The notes under the pieces: generated by a model | The model's input: only the letters and a program-made list of their open reading frames with translations | Database searches by the model: none | What the model was told of the DNA's origin: nothing | Part shown: piece by piece, positions 53,528-60,776 of the stretch | Position numbering within the stretch: position 1 is the stretch's first letter | How the letters are laid out: the number at the start of each line of letters is the position of its first letter | Translations under genes and position numbers: made by a program | From: Bacteroidota bacterium | GTDB lineage: Bacteria; Bacteroidota; Bacteroidia; Palsa-965 | Length of the DNA: 60,776 nucleotides | Assembly (NCBI GenBank): GCA_013298545.1 | Contig: JAAFIA010000019.1 | Location: 1 to 60,776 of the forward strand | Reading direction: 5' to 3'

Positions 53528-54610
53528 TTACTGTGGATCGCGCGGAGAAGTTGCACGGGTATTTCGGCCATAAAATTGGCCCAAATTCAAGGTGAGCGAA
53601 AACGTATTCGTTCCGCCAGCAAGGTGATAAAGCGAACGGGCGTAACTGAAATTAAACATTGAAATGCGGAAACCCAACCCAAACGAAAAGCCCGAAGCGC
53701 CTTTTCGTGTATCGATTGCCAGTTCTTTGCGGCGCATGTAATTGTACCCCATACGCAACGAAAGCGCTTTTCCCAAAAGAAATTCGCCACCAATCACAAC
53801 GTGGCGCATCGCTTTATCGCCAAACGAACGAAATTTGCTCACTTTGATCGAATCGCCCGTAAGCGGATCGACTAACTGTGGCGGGTTGTTGGGATCGATG
53901 TACGTTAAATCCCATTTTTGTAAATGCTGCAACGTAACGCACAAGCGAAACGGCATGTGTTTCGGTTTTTTCGAAAATCCGGCTTCTATTTCAAACGGCA
54001 ATTTCTCTTCAGTTCCTGAGGTGTAAGAACTCGTCATCATACCAATGTTGCGCAAAATAACCGATGCCGAAAAATTGCGCGATGGTTTGTTGTAATTCGC
54101 CGCCAAATCGAGTGCGAGGCCGTTGGCTTTCCAGAGGTATAAATTGGAATTGATGTATTTGATCGTTCCGCCAATAGTAAACAAACTATCAATCGGACGG
54201 GCGTACGCGAGGTTGATGCCGTATTCGCCAGCCGAAAATTCACCGATGATGGCGCCTGTATTGTCGGTTTCAATGAAATCGCCAAAATCGACACGCGTAA
54301 ACGTTAATCCAAATGTTCCGATGCCTTTCATGGAATGCGTGTAAGTCGCAAAACCATATTTCACATCGGTAAAATAATCGGCGAAACTCAATCCGAGCTG
54401 ATCGCTCAAGCCTTCATTCAACAAAGCCGGATTCCACGTAGCCAAGTGTACATCGTTATCGTTGATGCCAATGGCCTTACCGCCCAACGCAGCAGCCCGC
54501 GCCGACATGGGCAGATCGAGGGTTGCAAAAACGTTTTGTCCGCCCGTTTGTGCCGAAACCGTTGTTGCTGTGAGGAAGGATAGTAAAAATAGAAAGCGGA
54601 AATGACGCAT
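53528..54610 (-). CDS. porQ: Type IX secretion system protein PorQ
   Basis: The product has 360 residues with a signal peptide (MRHFRFLFLLSFLTATTVSAQ). The opening GGQNVFATLDLPMSARAAAL then GGKAIGI, and WNPALLNEGLSDQLGLSF, are the PorQ signature. The remainder is an outer membrane barrel of the PorV/FadL-like type. In T9SS, PorQ associates with PorZ and the PorU-PorV attachment complex that anchors cargo with lipopolysaccharide. This agrees with three T9SS cargo proteins in the window. The ATG at 54610 was chosen because it begins the signal peptide. Confidence 0.88.
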   Translation of the reverse strand: MRHFRFLFLLSFLTATTVSAQTGGQNVFATLDLPMSARAAALGGKAIGINDNDVHLATWNPALLNEGLSDQLGLSFADYFTDVKYGFATYTHSMKGIGTFGLTFTRVDFGDFIETDNTGAIIGEFSAGEYGINLAYARPIDSLFTIGGTIKYINSNLYLWKANGLALDLAANYNKPSRNFSASVILRNIGMMTSSYTSGTEEKLPFEIEAGFSKKPKHMPFRLCVTLQHLQKWDLTYIDPNNPPQLVDPLTGDSIKVSKFRSFGDKAMRHVVIGGEFLLGKALSLRMGYNYMRRKELAIDTRKGASGFSFGLGFRISMFNFSYARSLYHLAGGTNTFSLTLNLGQFYGRNTRATSPRDPQ

Positions 54611-54614
54611 ACGA

Positions 54615-54642
54615 CAAAAATAACGAATGTTAGCGGTGCAAA
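54615..54642 (-). promoter_or_regulatory. Candidate promoter for the porQ run
   Basis: On the minus strand TTTG (54642-54639), 16 bases, TATTTTTG (54622-54615). The spacing is one base short of the usual range and the box is 4 bases from the ATG, so a leaderless transcript would be implied. Confidence 0.35.
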
Positions 54643-54670
54643 AACGTTTTGCCACAGGATTTATTGCCCG

Positions 54671-55861
54671 TTAAAACCATGTTTTTAACGCATATTTTTT
54701 TCCCAGAATTGCTGCCGCATCAACTTGCATCCAATTTTGTAAGACGGTAGCATAGACCTCGCGGAAGTCGATGGTGTGTTTCAGATCGCCATCTTCGAGC
54801 GCAGCCAAATCGGGCGCGGCGTTGAGCATGCCTTTTTGCTTCAAGCCTTTGCCCATTAAAAATAAGGTATTGGCCGCGCCATGATCGGTTCCTTGGCTTG
54901 CATTGGGAGCAACCCGCCGACCAAATTCCGAAAAAGTCATGACGAGTACATCATCGGCCATGCCCGCTTTTTGCAAATCGTTCATCAAAGCGGCAACCGC
55001 ATCGGAATATATTTTGAGCAAACGAGCGTGTTGTGGAATTTGGTTGACGTGCGTATCAAATCCGCCGAGCGAGGTGTAATAAATGCGTGTAGGCAATCCC
55101 GAGCGAATAAACGTAGCTACATTTTTCAATTGCTTGCCAAATGCGGTATCGGGATATTCGGCGGTATTGGTGATGGTTTTATTTTTCTCGAAGAGAAATC
55201 CGGCGCTGCTTTGTGTATCGGCAAGTGTTTTGTATAAGTAACCGCGGTTATCAGTTGTTACTTGACCATTTTTCACCAGTTCGTTGAAAAATGGTTCGTT
55301 TGTTAATTCATAAAACCGTTTCACATCTTGCACGGCCAAGCCTTTGCGCTGCGCGCCTTTGAGGGCCAAGGAAATGGCGCTATCGGTTTCAATGGCTTGG
55401 TAAGGCAATTCGCAGCCCGCACACGCCGAATCGAGGAAACGTCCGAGCCAACCTGTTTGCAAGTATTCATGCGCGTCGCTAGCGGTATGCCAAATGTCCA
55501 TGGAGCGGAAATGCGAACGGTCGGGATTGGGATAACCCACCGTATTCAGAATGCCGAAAAATCCTTGATCGTACAAGGGTTTTAGGCTTTGCATGGCGCT
55601 GTTCATAGCCATGCTCTCATCGAGGCGAATGAGTTGATCTTTGGGCAAAGCAAGTTTGCCACGTAAATCGTTGTACAAACTATTTTTTGCTGGAACAATG
55701 GTATTGAGTCCGTCGTTGCCGCCTGAAAGTTGAACGATGATGAGTTTGCGTCCATCTTTAGCAACAGGCATAGTGCCAAGCGCGTTGAGAAATTCGGGAA
55801 TCAGCAATGTTCCCGAAGCTAAAGCGGTTTGTTGGAGAAAGCGGCGGCGGTTCATAGACAT
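54671..55861 (-). CDS. DUF1501 secreted protein
   Basis: The product has 396 residues. The N-terminus MSMNRRRFLQQTALASGTLL resembles a Tat signal (RRRFLQ), so the protein may be exported folded. The family core is visible: LIIVQLSGGNDGLNTIVP, DRSHFRSMDIWHTA, YTSLGGFDTHVNQIPQHARLL and MTFSEFGRRVAPNASQGTDHGAAN. DUF1501 proteins are alkaline-phosphatase-like and often pair with DUF1800 proteins. No DUF1800 gene is adjacent. The reaction is unknown. Confidence 0.92.
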   Translation of the reverse strand: MSMNRRRFLQQTALASGTLLIPEFLNALGTMPVAKDGRKLIIVQLSGGNDGLNTIVPAKNSLYNDLRGKLALPKDQLIRLDESMAMNSAMQSLKPLYDQGFFGILNTVGYPNPDRSHFRSMDIWHTASDAHEYLQTGWLGRFLDSACAGCELPYQAIETDSAISLALKGAQRKGLAVQDVKRFYELTNEPFFNELVKNGQVTTDNRGYLYKTLADTQSSAGFLFEKNKTITNTAEYPDTAFGKQLKNVATFIRSGLPTRIYYTSLGGFDTHVNQIPQHARLLKIYSDAVAALMNDLQKAGMADDVLVMTFSEFGRRVAPNASQGTDHGAANTLFLMGKGLKQKGMLNAAPDLAALEDGDLKHTIDFREVYATVLQNWMQVDAAAILGKKYALKTWF

Positions 55862-55930
55862 AGTGCGTTAACGAAGATACGGATTTTGGGGTGGTGAATT
55901 AATCGTCTTTTTAGCAATGATCAAACCAAA

Positions 55931-56461
55931 TTAACAGAGGAGTTCTTTTAAATGCTTTTCTAAATAAATGTGAGCAAGAATTGGTGGATTACTGTTGTAA
56001 CGGAAAAAAGTATAATAAACGTTATCATTTTCGAGCAGACATACGAATACCAATGTCCCTTTATTCATAAAGACAGAACGTTTTACGATAAAAATTAAGA
56101 AATCTGGAGATTCATGAAAAGTAGAATATCCTTTGCTTTCTGCATAACTCATAAGAAGATCTTTATTACGGTTTGGATTGCTCGCAGTTCGGATTTGTTT
56201 CAACCGCTTTTCTGTTAGTTTGCGATAAGCTATATAAAAAGAAAATAGACTTGCCATCGAAAGTATAAGCAAGAGTGGCAACTGATTTTGGCTAAGCATC
56301 ACAGTACTACTTCGTAATAAGAAAAAAGAAACCAAAAAAGGCGTCAAAATGGCGTATGCCACAGATGCGAAAAACTCCAAACGGGTAAACGTTTTCTGAG
56401 GATAAATAAATTCTCCTTTAGCAATACTTTTTGCTTTATCGGCTTGTGTTAATTCTTGCAT
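55931..56461 (-). CDS. Two-helix membrane protein, tandem paralogue 1
   Basis: The product has 176 residues. Two membrane helices lie at about 28-50 and 60-78, followed by a cytoplasmic-type domain of about 95 residues (DLLMSYAESKGYSTFHESPDFLIFIVK, YYTFFRYNSNPP, HIYLEKHLKELL). It aligns over its whole length with the neighbour at 56519-57058. No known family is recognised. The pair probably arose by tandem duplication. Confidence 0.75.
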   Translation of the reverse strand: MQELTQADKAKSIAKGEFIYPQKTFTRLEFFASVAYAILTPFLVSFFLLRSSTVMLSQNQLPLLLILSMASLFSFYIAYRKLTEKRLKQIRTASNPNRNKDLLMSYAESKGYSTFHESPDFLIFIVKRSVFMNKGTLVFVCLLENDNVYYTFFRYNSNPPILAHIYLEKHLKELLC

Positions 56462-56518
56462 CGGCTTGACGTTTATATGCGATTTGATTTATGATTTTTT
56501 TGAAAAGACAACTAAAAT

Positions 56519-57058
56519 TTACAACAGCAGTAACTTTAAATCTTTTGCAAGGTAAATGTGCGAAGTAATTGTTGGAATATTTGCACGTCCATTATCACGA
56601 AACATTGTAAACCAGACATTGTGTTTTTCGAGAATGCACACAACAACTTTAAGTCGATTGCTATCAAATTGAGATTCTTCAGTGAAAATCAATAAATCAT
56701 CTGATCGATAAAAAACAGCATACCCTTTTTCTGCAGCATATAGCAAGAGGCGTTCTTTATTTTTTTGTGCGCTAAATGTTGAGCGTATATAGTTTAGGTT
56801 TTTCTCGACAAACGAGCGATATAAAAGATAGAATGAAAATACTATGATTACAGGGGTAATGTAATAGGCAAAAAATCGGTCGTTGGAATTTTCCATACTG
56901 CTCTCTTTTGTAATGACCATTATTAAAATATAAGGAATTGCAATAAAGATGATCAGGTTTGAGCAGAAATTTAAATAATCAAAAAACGATTTGGGGTAAA
57001 TTAGTTTTTTCTTACGAATACTACTTATAACGTCTATGTTGTAAAGTCTGTCGATCAT
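56519..57058 (-). CDS. Two-helix membrane protein, tandem paralogue 2
   Basis: The product has 179 residues with helices at about 28-50 and 66-82. The soluble domain (RLLLYAAEKGYAVFYRSDDLLIFTEES, WFTMFRDNGRA, HIYLAKDLKLLL) mirrors that of the neighbour downstream, though many positions differ, so the duplication is old. It is separated from its paralogue by 57 bases on the same strand. Function unknown. Confidence 0.75.
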   Translation of the reverse strand: MIDRLYNIDVISSIRKKKLIYPKSFFDYLNFCSNLIIFIAIPYILIMVITKESSMENSNDRFFAYYITPVIIVFSFYLLYRSFVEKNLNYIRSTFSAQKNKERLLLYAAEKGYAVFYRSDDLLIFTEESQFDSNRLKVVVCILEKHNVWFTMFRDNGRANIPTITSHIYLAKDLKLLLL

Positions 57059-57164
57059 GCGTTATTCATCATAGATGAATGAGGTTATTTTAATTTGCCT
57101 TTAAAATTAAAGTAAATTAACGGATGCGGCGTTTTCTTTTAGAAAGAAATCTTATCATTGCTTT

Positions 57165-58508
57165 ATGGCAAATCCGAAATCGTTCCGTCCTGTTTCAGCT
57201 ATGTGTATTGCTATTTTTACGCTCCTCCTATTTTGGAACGGTAAAAAATTGAGCGATCCTGCTGCTGTTGATCGTGTTTTTACCATTGCCGAACTACAAG
57301 CTGATTTTCAGACCTTACGGAAAAATCTAGAAGCACAACCGGGCTTGTACTTCTACACCAATAAAACTGATTTTGATCGGTTGTTTGATAGTTTGTACCG
57401 CGCCATCGATAAGCCGATGAATGCTTATCGGTTTTATGATTTGATTACGAATTTATATCCGGCGATCCGAAATGGGCATACGTTATTTTTGCCACCACCC
57501 GCATTGATGGCCGCACATTCGGAAACGAGTTTATTTTTTCCGTTTGATGTTTTTTTTGTGAATCAGCGCATGTACGTCTTGCGCAATTGTTCCGACGATT
57601 TGAGTATTCAGGTTGGCGACGAAATTTTATCCATCAATGGTTTGTCGGTTGATACGATTTATCAAAATTTGATGCGTCATCAGTTGCGCGATGGACAAAA
57701 CAGCACTTATCCCAATTGGATTTTGAATCAATGGTTTCGGGAATATTTCAGTTACCATTACCAACTTCGAGATGCTTTTCTCTTGACCTACGCACACAAA
57801 ACAGCAACCGTCGTAACAACTGTTTCGCCTTTGCCCAAAGCTAAAATTCGTGCTAACCGACAGGAGCGTTACTCAGCCGTACACGAGCCGTCGGCGCTTT
57901 CGTTTTCGCTTGATACAGCTTTACATGCAGCGCGCCTAAGCATTCGTTCATTCGATCAAAAAGTATTGGGGGAACAATCGTTTAAGCAATTTGTGGGCAA
58001 TGCTTTTGCACAGATGGAAGCAGCCAAAACACAGTATTTGGTTTTAGATTTGCGCGATAATCAAGGTGGAAATACGGCGTATGGGAAATTCCTGTTAGCG
58101 TATTTACTCGATGAGCCTTTTCGTTTGGTAGAGAAAGGTCCGGCATCGGGAAAAACACAGCCGCAGAAAAAAACATTTAAAGGCTCGGTTTATGTGTTGG
58201 TCAATGGGGGGAGTTTTTCGGTTACGGCTATGGTGGTGTCTTGCCTGAGCAGCAAAAACCGTTCGGTCATTATTGGCGAAGAAACGGGTGGCAGCGGCGA
58301 GAAAATTGTCGGAAGCGCATCGGGAACAACGTTACCGTTTACAAAGATCTATTGCGAAATTCCGAAACGGATTTGGTACATACGTTCGTATGATTCTAAT
58401 GGACATGGTATTTTGCCGGATATTGCGGTTCAACCTGAGCCAAGCGATTACCTCAACGCGGGTGATGCGTGCATGGAAATGGCGGAGCGATTGATTTTGC
58501 AGCAGTGA
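57165..58508 (+). CDS. S41-family peptidase-like protein
   Basis: The product has 447 residues. An N-terminal hydrophobic segment (about 10-27) is a signal anchor. A helical region and a PDZ-like segment (VGDEILSINGLSVDTIYQNL) follow, then the S41 core: LVLDLRDNQGGNT, VYVLVNGGSFSVTAMVVSCL with the presumed catalytic Ser near 350, and IIGEETGGSG. Tail-specific proteases of this family cut periplasmic or outer membrane proteins. A catalytic Lys cannot be assigned with confidence, so activity is inferred. Confidence 0.85.
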   Translation: MANPKSFRPVSAMCIAIFTLLLFWNGKKLSDPAAVDRVFTIAELQADFQTLRKNLEAQPGLYFYTNKTDFDRLFDSLYRAIDKPMNAYRFYDLITNLYPAIRNGHTLFLPPPALMAAHSETSLFFPFDVFFVNQRMYVLRNCSDDLSIQVGDEILSINGLSVDTIYQNLMRHQLRDGQNSTYPNWILNQWFREYFSYHYQLRDAFLLTYAHKTATVVTTVSPLPKAKIRANRQERYSAVHEPSALSFSLDTALHAARLSIRSFDQKVLGEQSFKQFVGNAFAQMEAAKTQYLVLDLRDNQGGNTAYGKFLLAYLLDEPFRLVEKGPASGKTQPQKKTFKGSVYVLVNGGSFSVTAMVVSCLSSKNRSVIIGEETGGSGEKIVGSASGTTLPFTKIYCEIPKRIWYIRSYDSNGHGILPDIAVQPEPSDYLNAGDACMEMAERLILQQ

Positions 58509-58571
58509 TGGAAGGAATTTGTTATTTGTAATGCAATAGAAACGTTTTTTTGAAGTAATGCGAAGAAGCAC

Positions 58572-58602
58572 TTGACAAAGGCTTTTCTGTTTTGTATCTT
58601 TC
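58572..58602 (+). promoter_or_regulatory. Promoter candidate for the putative eCIS-linked genes
   Basis: TTG (58572-58574), 20 bases, TATCTTTC (58595-58602). It has one mismatch to TAnnTTTG and standard spacing, 16 bases before the ATG at 58619. Confidence 0.45.
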
Positions 58603-58618
58603 AGAAAAAAAAAATAAC

Positions 58619-59587
58619 ATGCTAACCCGCCCGAATAAGTCAGAACAAGAAATTCCACCGCCACAGTTTGCAGATGATGCTCATGAGCAAATGCATGCAA
58701 TGGAAGATGATGATAAAGATGTACATCCAAGTGTTCTGAACTTTTCTAGCTTGAATCGTCTGGAACATGTTGACGACACAAAAGAAACCAAAAATGTAAA
58801 AACGTCTGCTCCTGAAGCTAAAATCGAAAATGCTCCCGATTCGATTGTAAATGATGATGGTTCGTTAACCATCAGTGCAGCATTTGTATTGAGTATGCTT
58901 AGTGGCGTTCCTTTAGAAACAATTCTTGCCTGCAAAATTGGCATCAAAGAACGTGGATTAACCTTTCCTTGGTACAACGCAAACAAAGGCGGTGGCGCAA
59001 TTACCGTAGGAAAGACCATTTTTATGACGGAAAACTTTTTTGATCGGACGGGGTATTATCATTATATGAAGAAAGATAAAGAAACAGGCTTAAAAAAAGT
59101 AGAAAACACTTCTTATGGTAATGATCCTATCCAATGGCTTTATTTATTGGCACACGAAGTGCGGCATTTAACGCAAGCAGAAGCATTTGGTACAGATGCT
59201 GTCGGTATAGCGAAATATCTTCTCAAGTTTACAGAATTGTATGTTACTCGTTTTGGGCATAATGCTGCGCCTCTGGAGAAAACTGCCGATGAAGGACAAG
59301 CCGTTTTCCAAGCCGTTTTTGTATCTGGCGATTTTCTGAACGACGATGCTGCGTTCTTAGAATCCGTTTTTAAAAATCCAAAAATGAATGATACTGATCG
59401 TTTAAAGCAATTAGAACTACTTTTTGAGAATCCAGATTTTATTAAAAAAATTGATGAAGCAAGAGCTAATTTTGCTATAAAAGAGTCCAAAGCACTTAAA
59501 GAAGAAGCAGCAATTTTAGATGAAGCAAAACAAGAGCGAGATCAACGAAAAACTAAAGTATTCATAAATAAAGAAACAAAGCAATGA
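58619..59587 (+). CDS. DUF4157-like protein with HExxH zinc-protease motif
   Basis: The product has 322 residues from the ATG at 58619. The first 80 residues are acidic and disordered. A core at about 95-235 holds AITVGKTIFMTENFF and WLYLLAHEVRHLTQAEAFG, a zinc motif HEVRH (179-183) followed by a Gln. Further on, HNAAPLEKTADEGQAVF offers Glu220 as a third ligand, as in gluzincins. DUF4157 proteins have the same order (A-x-TVG-x-x-I-x-F ... LLAHE-x-x-H-x-x-Q), and that domain is strongly associated with eCIS. The C-terminal 90 residues are helical and charged. The next gene overlaps its stop by 4 bases. The family call is mine from motifs only. Confidence 0.6.
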   Translation: MLTRPNKSEQEIPPPQFADDAHEQMHAMEDDDKDVHPSVLNFSSLNRLEHVDDTKETKNVKTSAPEAKIENAPDSIVNDDGSLTISAAFVLSMLSGVPLETILACKIGIKERGLTFPWYNANKGGGAITVGKTIFMTENFFDRTGYYHYMKKDKETGLKKVENTSYGNDPIQWLYLLAHEVRHLTQAEAFGTDAVGIAKYLLKFTELYVTRFGHNAAPLEKTADEGQAVFQAVFVSGDFLNDDAAFLESVFKNPKMNDTDRLKQLELLFENPDFIKKIDEARANFAIKESKALKEEAAILDEAKQERDQRKTKVFINKETKQ

Positions 59588-60099
59588 TCAAGAGCCATCT
59601 GAAACAGGTTAAGCAAGTAATTCTACTTTCATGCGTCAGTTTGCTAATACTTGGTATGCAATCGAAATGGCATGGTTATCATTTGCACAAAAATGGCACG
59701 TTAAAATCGCATACAAATATCACCGGATTTTCATTAGTCTTAATACACCCTGCACATCAACAGTATTTCGGCACATCTGATCCAGAAAAAATCCGGTTGT
59801 TATTAAATGACACCTTATATGATGTGCAAGCCAATCGGCCTGATACACTCATCCCCAAAAATAGAAAATTTAACCTTCTTCAAAATTCTAGTTATTATTC
59901 GACAACCTCCGATAAAGATAAAACGGCCAATCAAATAATTTGGAATGCGAATGTGCTAAAACCAGATCGCTATTACCTCATAAGACTTCCAGAAACCAGA
60001 CGTTATAATAAAAGACCAATCATTTATTTTAATTTAAATACAAAAGGTGGTATCAATACCATTATTCGAACTTGGTCTTATCTAAAACTTTCTTCTTGA
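59584..60099 (+). CDS. Small exported protein coupled to the DUF4157-like gene
   Basis: The product has 171 residues. Its ATG lies inside the stop region of the preceding gene (ATGA), so the two are translationally coupled. A hydrophobic segment near the N-terminus (VILLSCVSLLILGMQ, about 12-26) is a signal anchor or lipoprotein-like signal; the Cys16 context is weak. The rest is beta-rich with HTNITGFSLVLIHPAHQQYF and IIWNANVLKPDRYYLIRLPE. No family is recognised. Coupling suggests it works with the metalloprotease-like protein, for example as inhibitor or membrane tether. Confidence 0.65.
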   Translation: MIKSHLKQVKQVILLSCVSLLILGMQSKWHGYHLHKNGTLKSHTNITGFSLVLIHPAHQQYFGTSDPEKIRLLLNDTLYDVQANRPDTLIPKNRKFNLLQNSSYYSTTSDKDKTANQIIWNANVLKPDRYYLIRLPETRRYNKRPIIYFNLNTKGGINTIIRTWSYLKLSS

Positions 60100-60129
60100 A
60101 AATTCATTTTAAACAATATGCATTAACAC

Positions 60130-60776
60130 ATGCCTTTCGAATACGACCCCGCCATCAATCAATTTGCGCTTTGGAAAGAATTGGAATCTGTTTATCGGTT
60201 AATTGACATCCGACAGCACGAATTAACCAAGGGCATTTCAGTAGCACATGAACCTGTTTTGTTTGCAGATGAGCCTTCGCTCTATCACGACTACATTCGT
60301 CCGTATCAATTAACGCAAGCGCAACGCCTGACGCTGAATTTAGCTTTGGCAGCCTTGCTCACGCCCAATCGTTTTCGAGAAGCAATTGGTCAAGCAGGAA
60401 ATGCGTTGATCAAACAAACGTGTGTGCTTGTTTCTGGTTCAGGAAATTATTTTCCAACACTTTCAACCGTTGCCATTTTGCTCAAACGCAATGATGTAAA
60501 AGACATTCAAGACTTGGTCGCCATTCTCGATTTTCAAGAAGGCAAGAACAAACCTTTATTTTGGGCGCAAGAGACGAACACTACCGATTCCATTTTTTCG
60601 AGAACCTTGCACGTTTCCCAAAACCTCACCGATCTGCTCCTCTACGGCGCTCCCCGCCCCCCCGCTTTCTCCCCCACATTTCCCGCGCGCCCCTGCACCA
60701 CCGCCCTCCACTGGGACGATCTCGTGCTGCCGCAAAATACCAGAAACCAACTCCTCGATACCTTGCGCTGGCTGAC
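60130..60776 (+). CDS. N-terminal part of an eCIS-type AAA+ ATPase (runs off right edge)
   Basis: The frame from the ATG at 60130 is open to the window edge, giving 215 residues. It is rich in helices with QRLTLNLALAALLTPN and a Gly-containing middle (NYFPTLSTVAILLKRND). Then come SRTLHVSQNL and, at 184-201, FPARPCTTALHWDDLVLP, with NTRNQLLDTLRWL after it. This tail matches the conserved entry into the AAA+ domain of the ATPases encoded in extracellular contractile injection system loci (Afp15/Pvc15 type, TTPLxWDDLVL ... WL). The Walker motifs would follow outside the window. The last 150 bases are GC-rich with C-runs, but the frame holds. Other AAA+ proteins share parts of this style. Confidence 0.65.
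   Translation, partial: MPFEYDPAINQFALWKELESVYRLIDIRQHELTKGISVAHEPVLFADEPSLYHDYIRPYQLTQAQRLTLNLALAALLTPNRFREAIGQAGNALIKQTCVLVSGSGNYFPTLSTVAILLKRNDVKDIQDLVAILDFQEGKNKPLFWAQETNTTDSIFSRTLHVSQNLTDLLLYGAPRPPAFSPTFPARPCTTALHWDDLVLPQNTRNQLLDTLRWL

Overview
The window looks like a chromosomal segment of a member of the Bacteroidota, possibly a Chitinophagia or Sphingobacteriia relative (the class is a guess). The evidence is several cargo proteins with C-terminal type IX secretion (T9SS) sorting domains, a PorQ homologue, a PorE-like OmpA protein, lipoproteins with Bacteroidota-type lipoboxes, a TonB-dependent receptor paired with a DUF4249 lipoprotein, and recurrent promoter -7 boxes of the form TAnnTTTG. 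Most of the sequence is ordinary housekeeping. No transposase, prophage or CRISPR array was seen.

Layout. 1-4.1 kb: a truncated secreted protein, a methyltransferase, an OmpA-domain protein and a helical-repeat protein, all on the minus strand. 4.2-7.9 kb (plus): a MORN/TonB-C-like secreted protein, RecQ, an RluE-type pseudouridine synthase and a YjdJ/YjdI-like pair. 8.1-11.2 kb: a T9SS cargo protein and tRNA-Thr(CGT) with an odd tandem array of tRNA 5' fragments. 11.3-13.9 kb (minus): cysteine desulfurase and a GlmM-type phosphohexomutase. 14-18.2 kb (plus): a TPR protein, phosphosulfolactate synthase (ComA), rhodanese, DedA and AroE. 18.2-22.7 kb (minus): a DUF2027/Smr protein, a PorE-like protein and the E2 subunit of a 2-oxoacid dehydrogenase. 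22.9-28.7 kb: DUF1697, XerD, a second helical-repeat protein, an AT-rich gap, a queuosine-precursor transporter and BioA.

28.8-38.8 kb is a surface-protein region: a 1475-residue T9SS protein, a small membrane-protein/lipoprotein pair, two paralogous lipoproteins, and a beta-propeller T9SS protein between them. DnaK follows, then a 424-bp array of hairpin-forming repeats. 41.4-46.6 kb (minus) is a compact run of TonB receptor, DUF4249 lipoprotein, barrel protein and AroC. HutI and HutG overlap at 46.7-49.0 kb. 49.0-55.9 kb (minus) holds DUF1501, PorQ, PhhB, DacB, an MBOAT acyltransferase and its SGNH-type partner. The partner gene is broken by a one-base frameshift ahead of the catalytic GDS motif.

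The right edge is the most interesting part. The last 2.2 kb (58.6-60.8 kb, plus) holds a DUF4157-like protein with an HEVRHLTQ zinc motif, a translationally coupled small exported protein, and the first 215 residues of a protein that resembles the AAA+ ATPase of extracellular contractile injection systems (eCIS). The window probably stops at the entrance to an eCIS gene cluster. None of the structural genes is visible, so this stays an inference.
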